From: JBBQXY01 sp051004815
GTDB lineage: Bacteria; Chloroflexota; Ktedonobacteria; Ktedonobacterales; Ktedonobacteraceae
Assembly (NCBI GenBank): GCA_051004815.1
Contig: JBPCJY010000236.1
Location: 28,530 to 92,529 of the forward strand
Length of the DNA stretch: 64,000 nucleotides
Direction: 5' to 3'
Notes under the pieces: model-generated
What the model was told of the DNA's origin: nothing
The model's database searches: none
The model's input: only the letters and a program-made list of their open reading frames with translations
Program-made: the position numbers and the translations under genes
Part shown: piece after piece, positions 16,382 through 26,000 of the stretch
How positions within the stretch are numbered: position 1 is the first letter of the stretch
Layout of the letters: each line of letters opens with the position of its first letter

Positions 16382-18050
16382 ATGCAATGATCTCCTGTCG
16401 CGGGTTTGCCCCAATCATGGCTGGTATCTCGCGCATAAAGGCATAGTGACAACCTGTTAATGTTTCGTCTAGCTGCTCGTAATCGCTCCTCCAATGGCTG
16501 CCCCGACTCTCACAGCGTTTCAACGCGGCAGCAATGACCAGTTCAGCGACCAGCAACATGTTCTCAGTTTCTTTCCCACGCGCTGTATGCATTGTTTGCT
16601 CACTCGCTTCTTTTGACAGCGCAAGCAGAGATTGCCGCAAGGCTTGTATATGCTGTTTAGCCGCCAGCAGTCCCGACTGGTCGCGACGCAATGAGACAAA
16701 TTGCCACATGACACGGCGCACTTCACTGCGCATCGTGGCATCATCCATCGTAGCAACCGATGAGTTTTCAGGAGCGATCTGTTCGTCTGGCAGAGAGACA
16801 CAAACCGTGTGACGTGCATTCGAGGCTGCTACATCCACACTATTTCCGCTCAGCACGCCACCTACGCGCAAGCCAAAGACTAAGCCTTCTAACAGCGAAT
16901 TGCTGGCCAGCCGATTCGCGCCATGCACCCCTGTACAGGCAACTTCACCCACGGCATACAGTCCTGGTACTGTTGTGTGACCATTAATATCGACCATCAC
17001 ACCACCCATACAATAGTGGGCAGCAGGAGCGATAGGCAAGAGGTCTCTGGCGAGGTCGAGGCCGTAGCTGGCACAAATCGCCGAGATGGTGGGGAAGCGG
17101 ACATGCATTTTTTCCGCCGCCAGATGCCGCAGGTCAAGATACTGGCAATCGGTCTCTTCCGCCAGCATCTCGCTCAGAATGGCACGGGCGACTACATCGC
17201 GCGGGGCAAGTTCAGCCTGAGTCGCATAGCGCGGCATGAAACGCTCTCCGGCATGATTGCGCAGGTATGCACCTTCGCCGCGTACCGCCTCGGAGATCAG
17301 GTGCGAGGTACCATCCATCACCAGTACGGTTGGATGAAATTGCATAAACTCCAGATCGGTGAGGGCTGCTCCCGCACGCCATGCCAGGGCTAACCCATCG
17401 GCAGTGGCTCCCGCCGGATTTGAAGTGTGCAGCCAGAGGCCACCAGCTCCACCATTTGCCAGCACAGTTGACCGCGACATCACCGTGAAAGTTTGTCCAT
17501 CTTTATTTACTGCCTCCAGTCCGCTACAAGCACCATCGTGCATCAACAGGCGACTCACATAGGTCTCTTCGTAGAGAGTAATGGATGTGCGCTTCTGTAG
17601 GGCAGTCATCAGGGCGCGTTCGATCTCTGCACCAGTGGCATCCCCACCAGCATGCAGGACGCGCCAACGGCTATGTGCCGCCTCGCGACCCAAAAGCAAG
17701 CCATCGGGAGTCGCATGTGCATCGCTGTCAGGCTGTTTACGATCAAACTGCACTCCCATCTGCATCAACCAACGGGCGGCAGCAGGCCCCTCTTCTACCA
17801 GGATGCGCACAGCATCTTCGTCACAAAGTCCGGCCCCCGCGACAAGCGTATCCTGCAAATGTAATGCCGGGCTATCGTCCGCGCCCAACGCTACCGAAAG
17901 ACCACCCTGCGCATAGCGCGTGTTGCTTTCACCAAGTTGCCCCTTAGTAAAAAGAGCTACCCGCAGCGACTGCGGTAATCGTAGTGCAACTGAGAGTCCC
18001 GCGATCCCTCCTCCAATAATGGCGACGTCATACGTCTGGCTGCTTGCCAT
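16374..18050 (-). CDS. nadB: L-aspartate oxidase
   Basis: A 558-residue flavoprotein oxidising L-aspartate to iminoaspartate, the first step of de novo NAD synthesis. The Rossmann motif IIGGGIAGLSVAL lies at residues 10-24. ESNTRYAQGGLSVAL, SRSTVLANGGAGGLW, EFMQFHPTVL, ISEAVRGEGAYLRN, HYCMGGVMVD and GANRLASNSLLEGLVFG are the succinate dehydrogenase/aspartate oxidase family signature blocks. The C-terminal helical domain contains ESRGSHWRSDY. It is first in the nad operon and sits behind the candidate operator region at 18072-18218. Confidence 0.94.
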   Translation of the reverse strand: MASSQTYDVAIIGGGIAGLSVALRLPQSLRVALFTKGQLGESNTRYAQGGLSVALGADDSPALHLQDTLVAGAGLCDEDAVRILVEEGPAAARWLMQMGVQFDRKQPDSDAHATPDGLLLGREAAHSRWRVLHAGGDATGAEIERALMTALQKRTSITLYEETYVSRLLMHDGACSGLEAVNKDGQTFTVMSRSTVLANGGAGGLWLHTSNPAGATADGLALAWRAGAALTDLEFMQFHPTVLVMDGTSHLISEAVRGEGAYLRNHAGERFMPRYATQAELAPRDVVARAILSEMLAEETDCQYLDLRHLAAEKMHVRFPTISAICASYGLDLARDLLPIAPAAHYCMGGVMVDINGHTTVPGLYAVGEVACTGVHGANRLASNSLLEGLVFGLRVGGVLSGNSVDVAASNARHTVCVSLPDEQIAPENSSVATMDDATMRSEVRRVMWQFVSLRRDQSGLLAAKQHIQALRQSLLALSKEASEQTMHTARGKETENMLLVAELVIAAALKRCESRGSHWRSDYEQLDETLTGCHYAFMREIPAMIGANPRQEIIAYA

Positions 18051-18071
18051 AGCTTTCCGCTATCCTTCCCG

Positions 18072-18218
18072 TTGACTAAGTGTCAAATGTACACTTAGTC
18101 AAGTGTAAAAAAAACACGCAGTGACAAGAAAAAATGAAAAGGTGTCTCTTGTACACTAACCTTACCAGGTAGTATACCCAATAATGTCGAGAAAAACAAG
18201 GGTATAAAGTACACTATC
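18072..18218 (-). promoter_or_regulatory. Promoter and multi-site operator upstream of nadBCA
   Basis: On the minus strand TTGTTT (18194-18199), a 17-base spacer and TATACT (18171-18176) form a promoter facing nadB. Around it lie a near-perfect palindrome with twelve-base arms and a seven-base spacer (18072-18102, TTGACTAAGTGT/ACACTTAGTCAA) and further copies of the half site TACACT at 18152-18157 and 18210-18215. Half sites between the start site and the gene suggest repression. The position suggests an NAD-responsive repressor, but the motif is not one I can assign to NrtR, NiaR or NadR. Confidence 0.55.
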
Positions 18219-18264
18219 TGGTAGCATAATGGTCCAAAATGAAGAAAATAATGCCTTACACGAG

Positions 18265-18978
18265 CTATCCACTGACAAAACTATCGTTAAAGCTTGTGCC
18301 TGCTCGATACACCGTAGGTCGTCCATGGCGGTACAAGGTCACAGCACCTTGACCGTAGACACGCCAATTGGTCTTTTTATCACTGGGGCCGTCATCAAGC
18401 ATGCCAGTACGTTCATCGATGCCGAGTAAGACGGCATTGGGCAACAATTTGCTCATTTGAGCGGCCCAGCCTTTGCCAAAAGTGTTGTGATGGGGCAAGA
18501 CGCAGGTATTGGGTACAAGTCCCAGGCCCTCAACAACCTGCCGACGTGCAGGATCAAAGTAATACTGACACATGACCATCGCCCCGGCACTACTGCCAGC
18601 TAGCACCGCACCGTCCTCATATGCTTTGAGCATAGCTTGCCAGCACAGGCTGTCCTTGATTGTCTCACCAAGATAGCCGGTGAAACCACCGAGCATGTAG
18701 AGCAAGCGAGATTGTGCAATACTATCGGCCAGCTGTGGATCATTGGCCGAAGCCTTATCAATAAGAGGAAGAGACGTAACGTGGGTCGCACCAAGACCGC
18801 GAAACCAGCGTGTGCCATTGTTGCCAGCACGCTGCTGATTGTTGTCTGGTGCAGCAGCGGTGGGAATGATGCTAATCACTGCATTGGGGCCACCCGCAAG
18901 TTCAATTGCTCGCCGGTCAGCCTCGGCCATTTTCCCACCAAATTCAGCACCACCCTCCAAAAGAAGATATCCTGCCAT
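18265..18978 (-). CDS. Peptidase S51 / cyanophycinase-like protein
   Basis: A 237-residue protein of the S51 family (class I glutamine-amidotransferase-like fold), which includes cyanophycinase and aspartyl dipeptidase. The nucleophile elbow is LAGSSAGAMVM with Ser130; the strand LLYMLGGFTGYL precedes it, and PHHNTFG plus LLGIDERTGM follow, as in cyanophycinases. It is shorter than typical cyanophycinase, so the substrate may be a small beta-Asp or alpha-Asp peptide rather than cyanophycin. No cyanophycin synthetase is in the window. Single gene, upstream of nadB on the same strand. Confidence 0.8.
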   Translation of the reverse strand: MAGYLLLEGGAEFGGKMAEADRRAIELAGGPNAVISIIPTAAAPDNNQQRAGNNGTRWFRGLGATHVTSLPLIDKASANDPQLADSIAQSRLLYMLGGFTGYLGETIKDSLCWQAMLKAYEDGAVLAGSSAGAMVMCQYYFDPARRQVVEGLGLVPNTCVLPHHNTFGKGWAAQMSKLLPNAVLLGIDERTGMLDDGPSDKKTNWRVYGQGAVTLYRHGRPTVYRAGTSFNDSFVSG

Positions 18979-19151
18979 CGTGTACCTCTTGATATTCTTT
19001 TCTATGTCATACTGTTACCACGATTGTTATGTCCATTATAGATGATTGGCTCTCTTGCCTTTTCGTCCATAAACTGGTAGTCTAAGTGGCAAATCATGAG
19101 CTAGTATTTAGCCAAATAGAACAACAGAGCATTGAGTTGAGAGGGGATGAC

Positions 19152-22100
19152 ATGAGCGAACAGAATGGTGGTATCTCGACAGATTCGAAAGATTTGGTAA
19201 CTATTGTACAGGAGCGGCTGAAAGCACTTGGAAGCCAAAAGAGCCTTGACCCCCTGAAAGATTTATTCTGGCAAGATTTAGAATATACGCGAGTTAGCAA
19301 GCCGCTATCTTACCATTATGGGTGGTCAAGTGCCATTCAGAAGACGCTCTATACTACAGACCCTATTCTGCACTTAGCTACAGGTGGTACTGATAATGAG
19401 TTTGATGTTCTGTACATTCACTTGAAATCTCCTGTGCTATTGCTTGGTGAAGAACGCCCTATCGTGATGGAGTTATTGAAAAGTCACCTCGACGCCTTAT
19501 TTATCTTCTCGAATGCTTCACAAGATCGATGGCATTTTGTGAATGTGAAGCAGGATGCTCAGGACGCAAAACGCCGTTTGTTGCGCCGTATCACGGTTGG
19601 GCCAGAAGAACGCTTATACACCGCCTCTCATCAGTTGGCAAAGCTACAACTAGCAAGCAGAGGAGAAGCATCTCGGCTTGATATCCGTCAATGGCACGAG
19701 GCGGCTTTTAATGTTGAAGAGGTCACAAAGCGGTTCTTTGAGGAATATAAGGCACTCTTTAAAATACTACAAATTGACCTGAAGAACCAAACCAGTGATA
19801 ATGATAGTGTCTGGGCACATGATTATGCCTTGCAGTTTCTTAATCGTTGTATGTTCCTCTATTTTATTCAGCGTAAAGGATGGTTGGGCGGTGATAAAGA
19901 GTTTTTACATTCATTCTGGCAAAGCTACCAGCAAAGCAATCAGGAGCCTGATACCTTTTTTACGTCCTGGCTCCAGGTGCTCTTTTTCGAAGCGTTCAAC
20001 AACCAGTTTGACAATCGCCACTCCCATTTCCCACAAGCTATCAACGCTATCCTGGCAAATGCTCCTTACCTCAACGGCGGGTTATTCGCACGGAACAATC
20101 TGGATACGCAACAGCAGTCGTTTACTCGTATCACAGATGAGCGGTTTGAGCAGGTATTCACCTTTTTTGAGAAGCACAACTTCACGATCTCTGAGGATAG
20201 CCCTTTAGACCAGGAAGTGGCCGTGGACCCGGAGATGATTGGGCGCGTCTATGAAAGCCTGGTCAATGTCTCTACCGAAATAGACGAGCGTAGCGATGCA
20301 GGTATTTTCTATACACCACGTACAGAGATTGATTTGATGTGTCGTTTGTCGGTAGTTGATTACCTGAACAACCACCTGGGTGAGTCAGATGAGCGAGTGA
20401 AACCAGCATTATATGACCTGGTTTTCGCGTTGGAACCGCATGAAAAATCGGAAGCAGAGGATGCCTTCAAAGAGTTTAACCTATGGAAGTCTTTACATTC
20501 GCTGCTGGAAAACATTACAGTACTCGATCCCGCTTGTGGTTCTGGTTCGTTCCTGGTGGGCATGTTACATGTCCTGGATGACCTGCACGATCGGGTCAAT
20601 CAGTACTGCGATGTTGACGAGAATCCCTATCGGCGCAAAATGCGCATTATTCGCGAGAGCCTTTATGGCGTAGATGCAATGGGCTGGGCTGTGCATATCG
20701 CCGAGTTGCGCCTATGGCTCGCCCTCATCGTTGATGCAGATACCTCTCCTGATTCGGGTATGGCAAGTGAGGCTGAACGCCATGTGCGCCGGGTTCCTTT
20801 ACTCCCTCACCTGAGTTTCAAAATCCGCCAGGGGGATAGCCTGGTACAGGAACTGGGCGGCTTAAATATGGGCCGCAAGCAATTGATTACAGGGCTGACA
20901 CGACCATTCGCCGGGCGGCTAAATCTCTTGAAAGAGGATAAGAGGAAGTATTTCCATGGGCCAGGCAAATCGAGAGAAGCAATCGAGCAGGACGAATTCC
21001 GCCTTTTTTGCGAAATTTTGGATGACCGCATTCAAACTAAGCGAGAAGAGATAAAGAAGCGTCAGAAGGTTATCGAAGAGTTGAAAGGGGAACATTCTCT
21101 TTTCGAGAACAAGCCAACAAGCAGCGCAAGTAATAAAGTCAAGATTGCTGAAAAAGAAAAGCTGATCGCGGCGGTCGAACAGGAGCTTGAAGTCTTGCAA
21201 CAGGCGCGGGCGAAGCTTGTAACGCCTAAAGATGTGCCTTTTGTATGGGACCTGGCCTTTGCCGAGGTTCTTGATGAACCCAAAAATGGTTTTGATATCG
21301 TGATTGGCAACCCACCTTATGTGCGACAGGAGCAGATTGCCGATCCAAACCTACCGCGTAACGTAGCACTGACTCCTGAGAACAAACGGGCCTATAAAAA
21401 CAAACTAGCACGGTCAGTCTATCAAGCCTTTCCAGAGTTCTTTGGCTATATCGAAGGCAATATTACAGCCAGGCATAAAATAGATGCCAAGAGTGACCTG
21501 TACATCTATTTCTACCTGCACGGTCTGTCACTACTGAATGAGAAGGGGTCATTCTGCTTTATCACCTCGAATTCGTGGTTGGATGTGGGCTATGGAGCCG
21601 ACTTGCAAGAGTTCTTACTGACAAACTGCCGCGTGAAGATGATCCTGGACAACCAGTATAAGCGTTCCTTCGCCACTGCTGACGTAAATACAGTGATCGC
21701 ACTCTTCTCCGCTCCGACAAAGCAACCGGGTGAAGCAGAGTTGGCAAACGTCATGCGCTTTGTGATGTTCAAAGTGACATTTGAGCATATCCTGGCGGCG
21801 GATGTCTTCAGGAAAATTGAGCAGATAGAGGTGCGCTTACATACACCCGAATATCGCGTCTATCCGATTACCCAAAAAAGTCTGCTAGCGGATGGCTATA
21901 GCTACGAGCAGGACAACAGTAAAGCATTACCACAAAAAGGTACAAGCGTCACTACAATAAAAGAAGCCTCGATAATCTATTCCGCCAACAAGTGGGGCGG
22001 CAAATACCTGCGTGCGCCAGAGATCTACTGGACGATCATCGAAAAAGGACGGGACAAGTTAGTACGCCTTGGTGACATTGCGGAAATACGAAGAGGCATA

Positions 22101-22949
22101 ACAACTGGTGCCAACGAGTTCTTCTATCTGGATGAGGCTAAAGCAAAACAATGGCACATCGAGGAAGAGTTCCTACGGCCTGTGATCAAAAGCCCGAAAG
22201 AATGTAGAAGCATTTTGATCGATCCGCATTTACTCAAAAGCAGGCTTTTTCTATGTCACAAATCAAAAGAAGAATTGAAAGGTACAGCTGCTTTAGCGTA
22301 CATAAAGTGGGGAGAATCTAAAAACTTTCATAAGAACCCTAGTTGTTCTGGAAGGGCTAAATGGTGGTCTGTACAAGAAGCAACTGCTAATAGCATTTTC
22401 GTAAAGGAAGCCAATGATACCTCAGCAGTTTTTTATAATCCTGACCGGTATCTTATAGATTGTCGTCTTTATTACGCTGATCTTCCTGTGGAGACATTCT
22501 TATACTTGAATTCATGCATAGGTGCTATGTTATTTGAGATATACAACCGAGCAGGACTAGGCGAAGGCGCAAGAAGTATGATGGTTTCTGATTACTTGTT
22601 GACACCTTCTTTAAATTCAGATTCGCTAAACAGATCAAAAGAGAGTTTAGAAAAGACTTTACAGTCTCTTTATGATCTACCTCCGCGTAAGCTACTTAGC
22701 AAAGGAGGAAAAGAATGGACAAACGTGGATAGTATCGTCTTTGATGCATTAAATCTCACGCAAGAAGAGCGGGATGCCGTGTATGAAGCAGTCATTGGGC
22801 TGGTTGAGTCGCGGTTGAAGAAAGCCAGTAGCTTTAAAGTGGCACAGGAACAACAGAAGAGAGTAGAAGCGGTAGAGAACACACTGGGAATATGGATAGG
22901 GTTGCCACGAGAGATTTCGGAGGACGAGGTGGAAAATCACTATGCCTGA
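19152..22949 (+). CDS. Eco57I-type N6-adenine DNA methyltransferase with specificity domain (R-M/defence)
   Basis: A 1265-residue DNA methyltransferase of the Eco57I/YeeA (COG1002) class. Residues 1 to about 400 are an alpha/beta N-terminal region without a nuclease motif I can name. YESLVNVSTEIDERSDAGIFYTP is the family helix before motif I. Motif I is DPACGSGSFLVG (about residue 459); motif IV is IVIGNPPYVRQEQ (about 720), the NPPY of gamma-type adenine methylases. A charged coiled coil lies between them. From about 1010 to 1190 there is a TaqI-like specificity domain, which is clearly more AT-rich than the rest. ATG 19152 is preferred over GTG 19086 because GAGAGGGG precedes it. It is followed by a PIN fragment and a PLD-helicase, implying a restriction or phage-exclusion system. 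Confidence 0.85.
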   Translation: MSEQNGGISTDSKDLVTIVQERLKALGSQKSLDPLKDLFWQDLEYTRVSKPLSYHYGWSSAIQKTLYTTDPILHLATGGTDNEFDVLYIHLKSPVLLLGEERPIVMELLKSHLDALFIFSNASQDRWHFVNVKQDAQDAKRRLLRRITVGPEERLYTASHQLAKLQLASRGEASRLDIRQWHEAAFNVEEVTKRFFEEYKALFKILQIDLKNQTSDNDSVWAHDYALQFLNRCMFLYFIQRKGWLGGDKEFLHSFWQSYQQSNQEPDTFFTSWLQVLFFEAFNNQFDNRHSHFPQAINAILANAPYLNGGLFARNNLDTQQQSFTRITDERFEQVFTFFEKHNFTISEDSPLDQEVAVDPEMIGRVYESLVNVSTEIDERSDAGIFYTPRTEIDLMCRLSVVDYLNNHLGESDERVKPALYDLVFALEPHEKSEAEDAFKEFNLWKSLHSLLENITVLDPACGSGSFLVGMLHVLDDLHDRVNQYCDVDENPYRRKMRIIRESLYGVDAMGWAVHIAELRLWLALIVDADTSPDSGMASEAERHVRRVPLLPHLSFKIRQGDSLVQELGGLNMGRKQLITGLTRPFAGRLNLLKEDKRKYFHGPGKSREAIEQDEFRLFCEILDDRIQTKREEIKKRQKVIEELKGEHSLFENKPTSSASNKVKIAEKEKLIAAVEQELEVLQQARAKLVTPKDVPFVWDLAFAEVLDEPKNGFDIVIGNPPYVRQEQIADPNLPRNVALTPENKRAYKNKLARSVYQAFPEFFGYIEGNITARHKIDAKSDLYIYFYLHGLSLLNEKGSFCFITSNSWLDVGYGADLQEFLLTNCRVKMILDNQYKRSFATADVNTVIALFSAPTKQPGEAELANVMRFVMFKVTFEHILAADVFRKIEQIEVRLHTPEYRVYPITQKSLLADGYSYEQDNSKALPQKGTSVTTIKEASIIYSANKWGGKYLRAPEIYWTIIEKGRDKLVRLGDIAEIRRGITTGANEFFYLDEAKAKQWHIEEEFLRPVIKSPKECRSILIDPHLLKSRLFLCHKSKEELKGTAALAYIKWGESKNFHKNPSCSGRAKWWSVQEATANSIFVKEANDTSAVFYNPDRYLIDCRLYYADLPVETFLYLNSCIGAMLFEIYNRAGLGEGARSMMVSDYLLTPSLNSDSLNRSKESLEKTLQSLYDLPPRKLLSKGGKEWTNVDSIVFDALNLTQEERDAVYEAVIGLVESRLKKASSFKVAQEQQKRVEAVENTLGIWIGLPREISEDEVENHYA

Positions 22950-23079
22950 CCTTGTAGCATTGCCAAGTGGTACTCGGGTGTTTGTGGATACCAATATTTT
23001 CCATTTCCATTTTCAGGGGAAAAGGTGTATAAATAAATGCCCACACACGACATTATCGACAACCGCCGCGAAAAATTAG
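22942..23079 (+). pseudogene. PIN-domain gene remnant (N-terminal stub)
   Basis: An ATG overlapping the methyltransferase stop opens a 45-codon frame that reads MPDLVALPSGTRVFVDTNIF followed by HFHFQGK. The strand V-F-V-D-T-N-I-F with its acidic Asp is the first motif of PIN ribonucleases (VapC-like). After about 27 residues the homology ends and the frame runs out of phase into the helicase start at 23037. The rest of a roughly 130-residue PIN domain is missing, so this looks like a deletion scar. The overlap with the methyltransferase stop is what an intact, translationally coupled gene would show. Confidence 0.6.
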
Positions 23080-26000
23080 TAGACCATATTAACCGCATGC
23101 TGGACTCGACGGAGTTTGCACGGTTCGCGGTGGGGTATTTCTTTTTATCGGGGTTGGAAAGTATTGCTGAACGGTTGGAGAATGTGAAGGAGTTGCGGCT
23201 GCTGATCGGCAATACGACGAATCGCGAGACGTTGGAGCAACTGGCGGAGGGCTATCATCGCCTGGAATTGGTGCAGGACGCGCTTGAGGCACAAACGTAT
23301 CCCAAACGCAGCGCAATGGCTCACATGGCAAATGAGACAGCGAACAATATCCGTTTCTCGATTGAGCAGATGGATCAGACCGATCAGGGCGAGGTGCTGG
23401 TTAAGACGCTCGCCAGCATGATCGCGGAGAAACGGCTCAAGGTGCGTGTCTACACGAAGGGTCGCTTGCATGCCAAAGCCTACATCTTCGATTACTCCAA
23501 CGCGCTTTTTGACTGGCGCGGCAAACCTGTGGAGCGACACGAAAAGGGCATCGCCGTCGTGGGATCATCCAACCTGACACTCTCAGGAGTGAGCCATAAC
23601 ACGGAATTGAATGTGGTGGTGCAGGGCAACGACAATCACGCGGAACTGGTGCAGTGGTTTGATGACCTATGGAACGAGGCAACAGATTTTGACGAGTCCT
23701 TGATGCGCGAAATGCAGCAGTCATGGGCAGTGACACTGGCAAGTCCCTATGATGTCTATATGAAAACGCTGTATACACTGGTGAAAGATCGCTTGGAGGG
23801 AGAAGATACCAAAGATATTCTATGGGACGATGAAATCACACAACGCCTGGCCGATTTTCAAAAAGTAGCGGTGCGCCAGGCGGTGCAGATCATTCGTGAC
23901 TTTGGCGGAGCCTTTGTCTCAGACGTGGTCGGCCTGGGAAAAAGCTATATCGGAGCGGCTATCGTCAAACATTTTGAGCGTACCGACCATGCCCGGCCAT
24001 TGATCATTTGTCCCGCGCCACTGGTGGAGATGTGGGAACGGGCCAATGAGGTCTATCAACTCAATGCACGCGTCCTCTCTATGGGCTATCTTCGTGGCAA
24101 TGACGATGGCAGCTTCACCTATCTCTTGAAAGACCCGAAATATCGTGATCGTGATTTCGTGCTGATCGACGAGAGCCATAACTTACGCAACTCTGATACA
24201 CAGCGTTATAAAGTGGTGCAAGCCTTTCTGGCTACTGGCCGACAGTGCTGTTTCCTGACGGCGACACCACGCAATAAGAGCGCGTGGGATGTGTATTACC
24301 AGATCAAACTCTTTCATCAGGACGATAAAACAGATCTCCCCATAGACCCACCCATTCTGAAAGACTTTTTCCGCCTGATTGAAAAAGGTGAGCGCAAACT
24401 GCCCGACCTGTTAGCCAATATCTTGATTCGGCGCACACGTAACCATATCTTGCGCTGGTATGGCTATGATGCCGAGACGCATCAACCGCTTGACCCGGCA
24501 CAGTTTCGCGAATATTTAGAGGGGCATAGACGCGCCTATGTGCTGGTCGGGGGCAGACATCAATTTTTCCCCAAACGCATTTTGGAGACCATCGAGTATA
24601 GTATCGAAGATACCTATCGCGGCCTCTACCAGGACTTGCGCACCTTCATTGGGAAACCGCGCAAGGGACAAGCGGCGCAAGTGGCGGAAGACGAACTGAC
24701 CTTTGCTCGCTATGGACTCTGGCAGTATGTCATGAAAAGTAAGCAAAAGCAGGAGCCGTATGTGACGATGCAGAGAGCAGGGACGAACTTACGCGGCCTG
24801 ATACGGGTACTGCTCTTCAAACGCTTTGAGTCCAGTGTCTACGCGTTCCAAGAAACGGTGCGCCGTCTCTTACGAGTGCATAAACTGTTCCTGGTCGCCC
24901 TGTCACAGGGGTTTGTGCCGGCGGGTGAAGAGGCACAAACGATCCTCTACGAGTCGGATTACGCGGAAGAGACGGTGTTGATGGACGCGCTACAGGGTGT
25001 TTCGGGACGCTACAAGACGGCTGACTTTGATCTCGCTCGCCTGAAAAAACATATCGAGCACGATATCCGTTTATTGGAAAAGATACTGACATTGGTTGAA
25101 CCAATCTCTCCTGAGCAGGACGCGAAACTACAAACGCTCAAACGACGCCTGGCTCAGGCACCATTGAACGAGGGGAAACGGCTGATCTTCACGCAGTACG
25201 CGGATACCGCCCGCTACCTGTACGAGAACCTCAATCCTGATGGGAAACGCAGCGATATCGAGGTGATCTATAGCGGAGATAAAAGCAAGGCGCGCGTAGT
25301 AGGAAGGTTCGCGCCAAAGGCGAATCCTGAGTATGAGTTTGCAACGGGTGAAGGCGAGATACAGACGCTGGTAGCAACCGATGTGCTGGCGGAAGGTCTC
25401 AATATGCAGGACTGTAATATGATTATTAACTATGACCTGCACTGGAATCCGGTACGGCTCATTCAACGCTTTGGCCGTATTGACCGCATCGGCAGCGAAC
25501 ATGCTGTCGTCTATGGTTTCAACTTCTTACCGGAAACGGGCATAGAGAAAAATCTGGGCTTGCGCCAAAAGCTGCATAATCGCATCCAGGAGATACACAA
25601 TACCATTGGTGAAGATTCGGTCATTCTTGACCGTACCGAGCAACTCAACGAAGAGGCGATGTACGCGATCTATGAGAAGCAAGGCAACCAGTTAAGCCTC
25701 TTCGAGGAAGAGGATGAAACATTCCTGGACCTTAACGAGGCCGAAGAGATTATGCGCCAGTTGCGCAAAGAGAACCCAACGGAATACGAGCGCATCGCCA
25801 ATCTACGCGATGGTATTCGTGCTGTGAGACCAGCCAACCCGTCAAACATATCAAGCCAACCGGGCCTGTATGTCTTCTGCCAGGCGGGACGTTATCAACA
25901 ACTCTTTTTACTGGATGAGCAGGGTAATATTGTGTCGCGGGATATGCCTCGTATCTTAGGCATGCTCAAAGCTTCACCAGATAACGAAAGCGGTTCATTG

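Noticed and set aside
15692..16390. 232-codon plus-strand frame opposite nadC
   Set aside because: Antisense shadow; nadC motifs are complete on the other strand.
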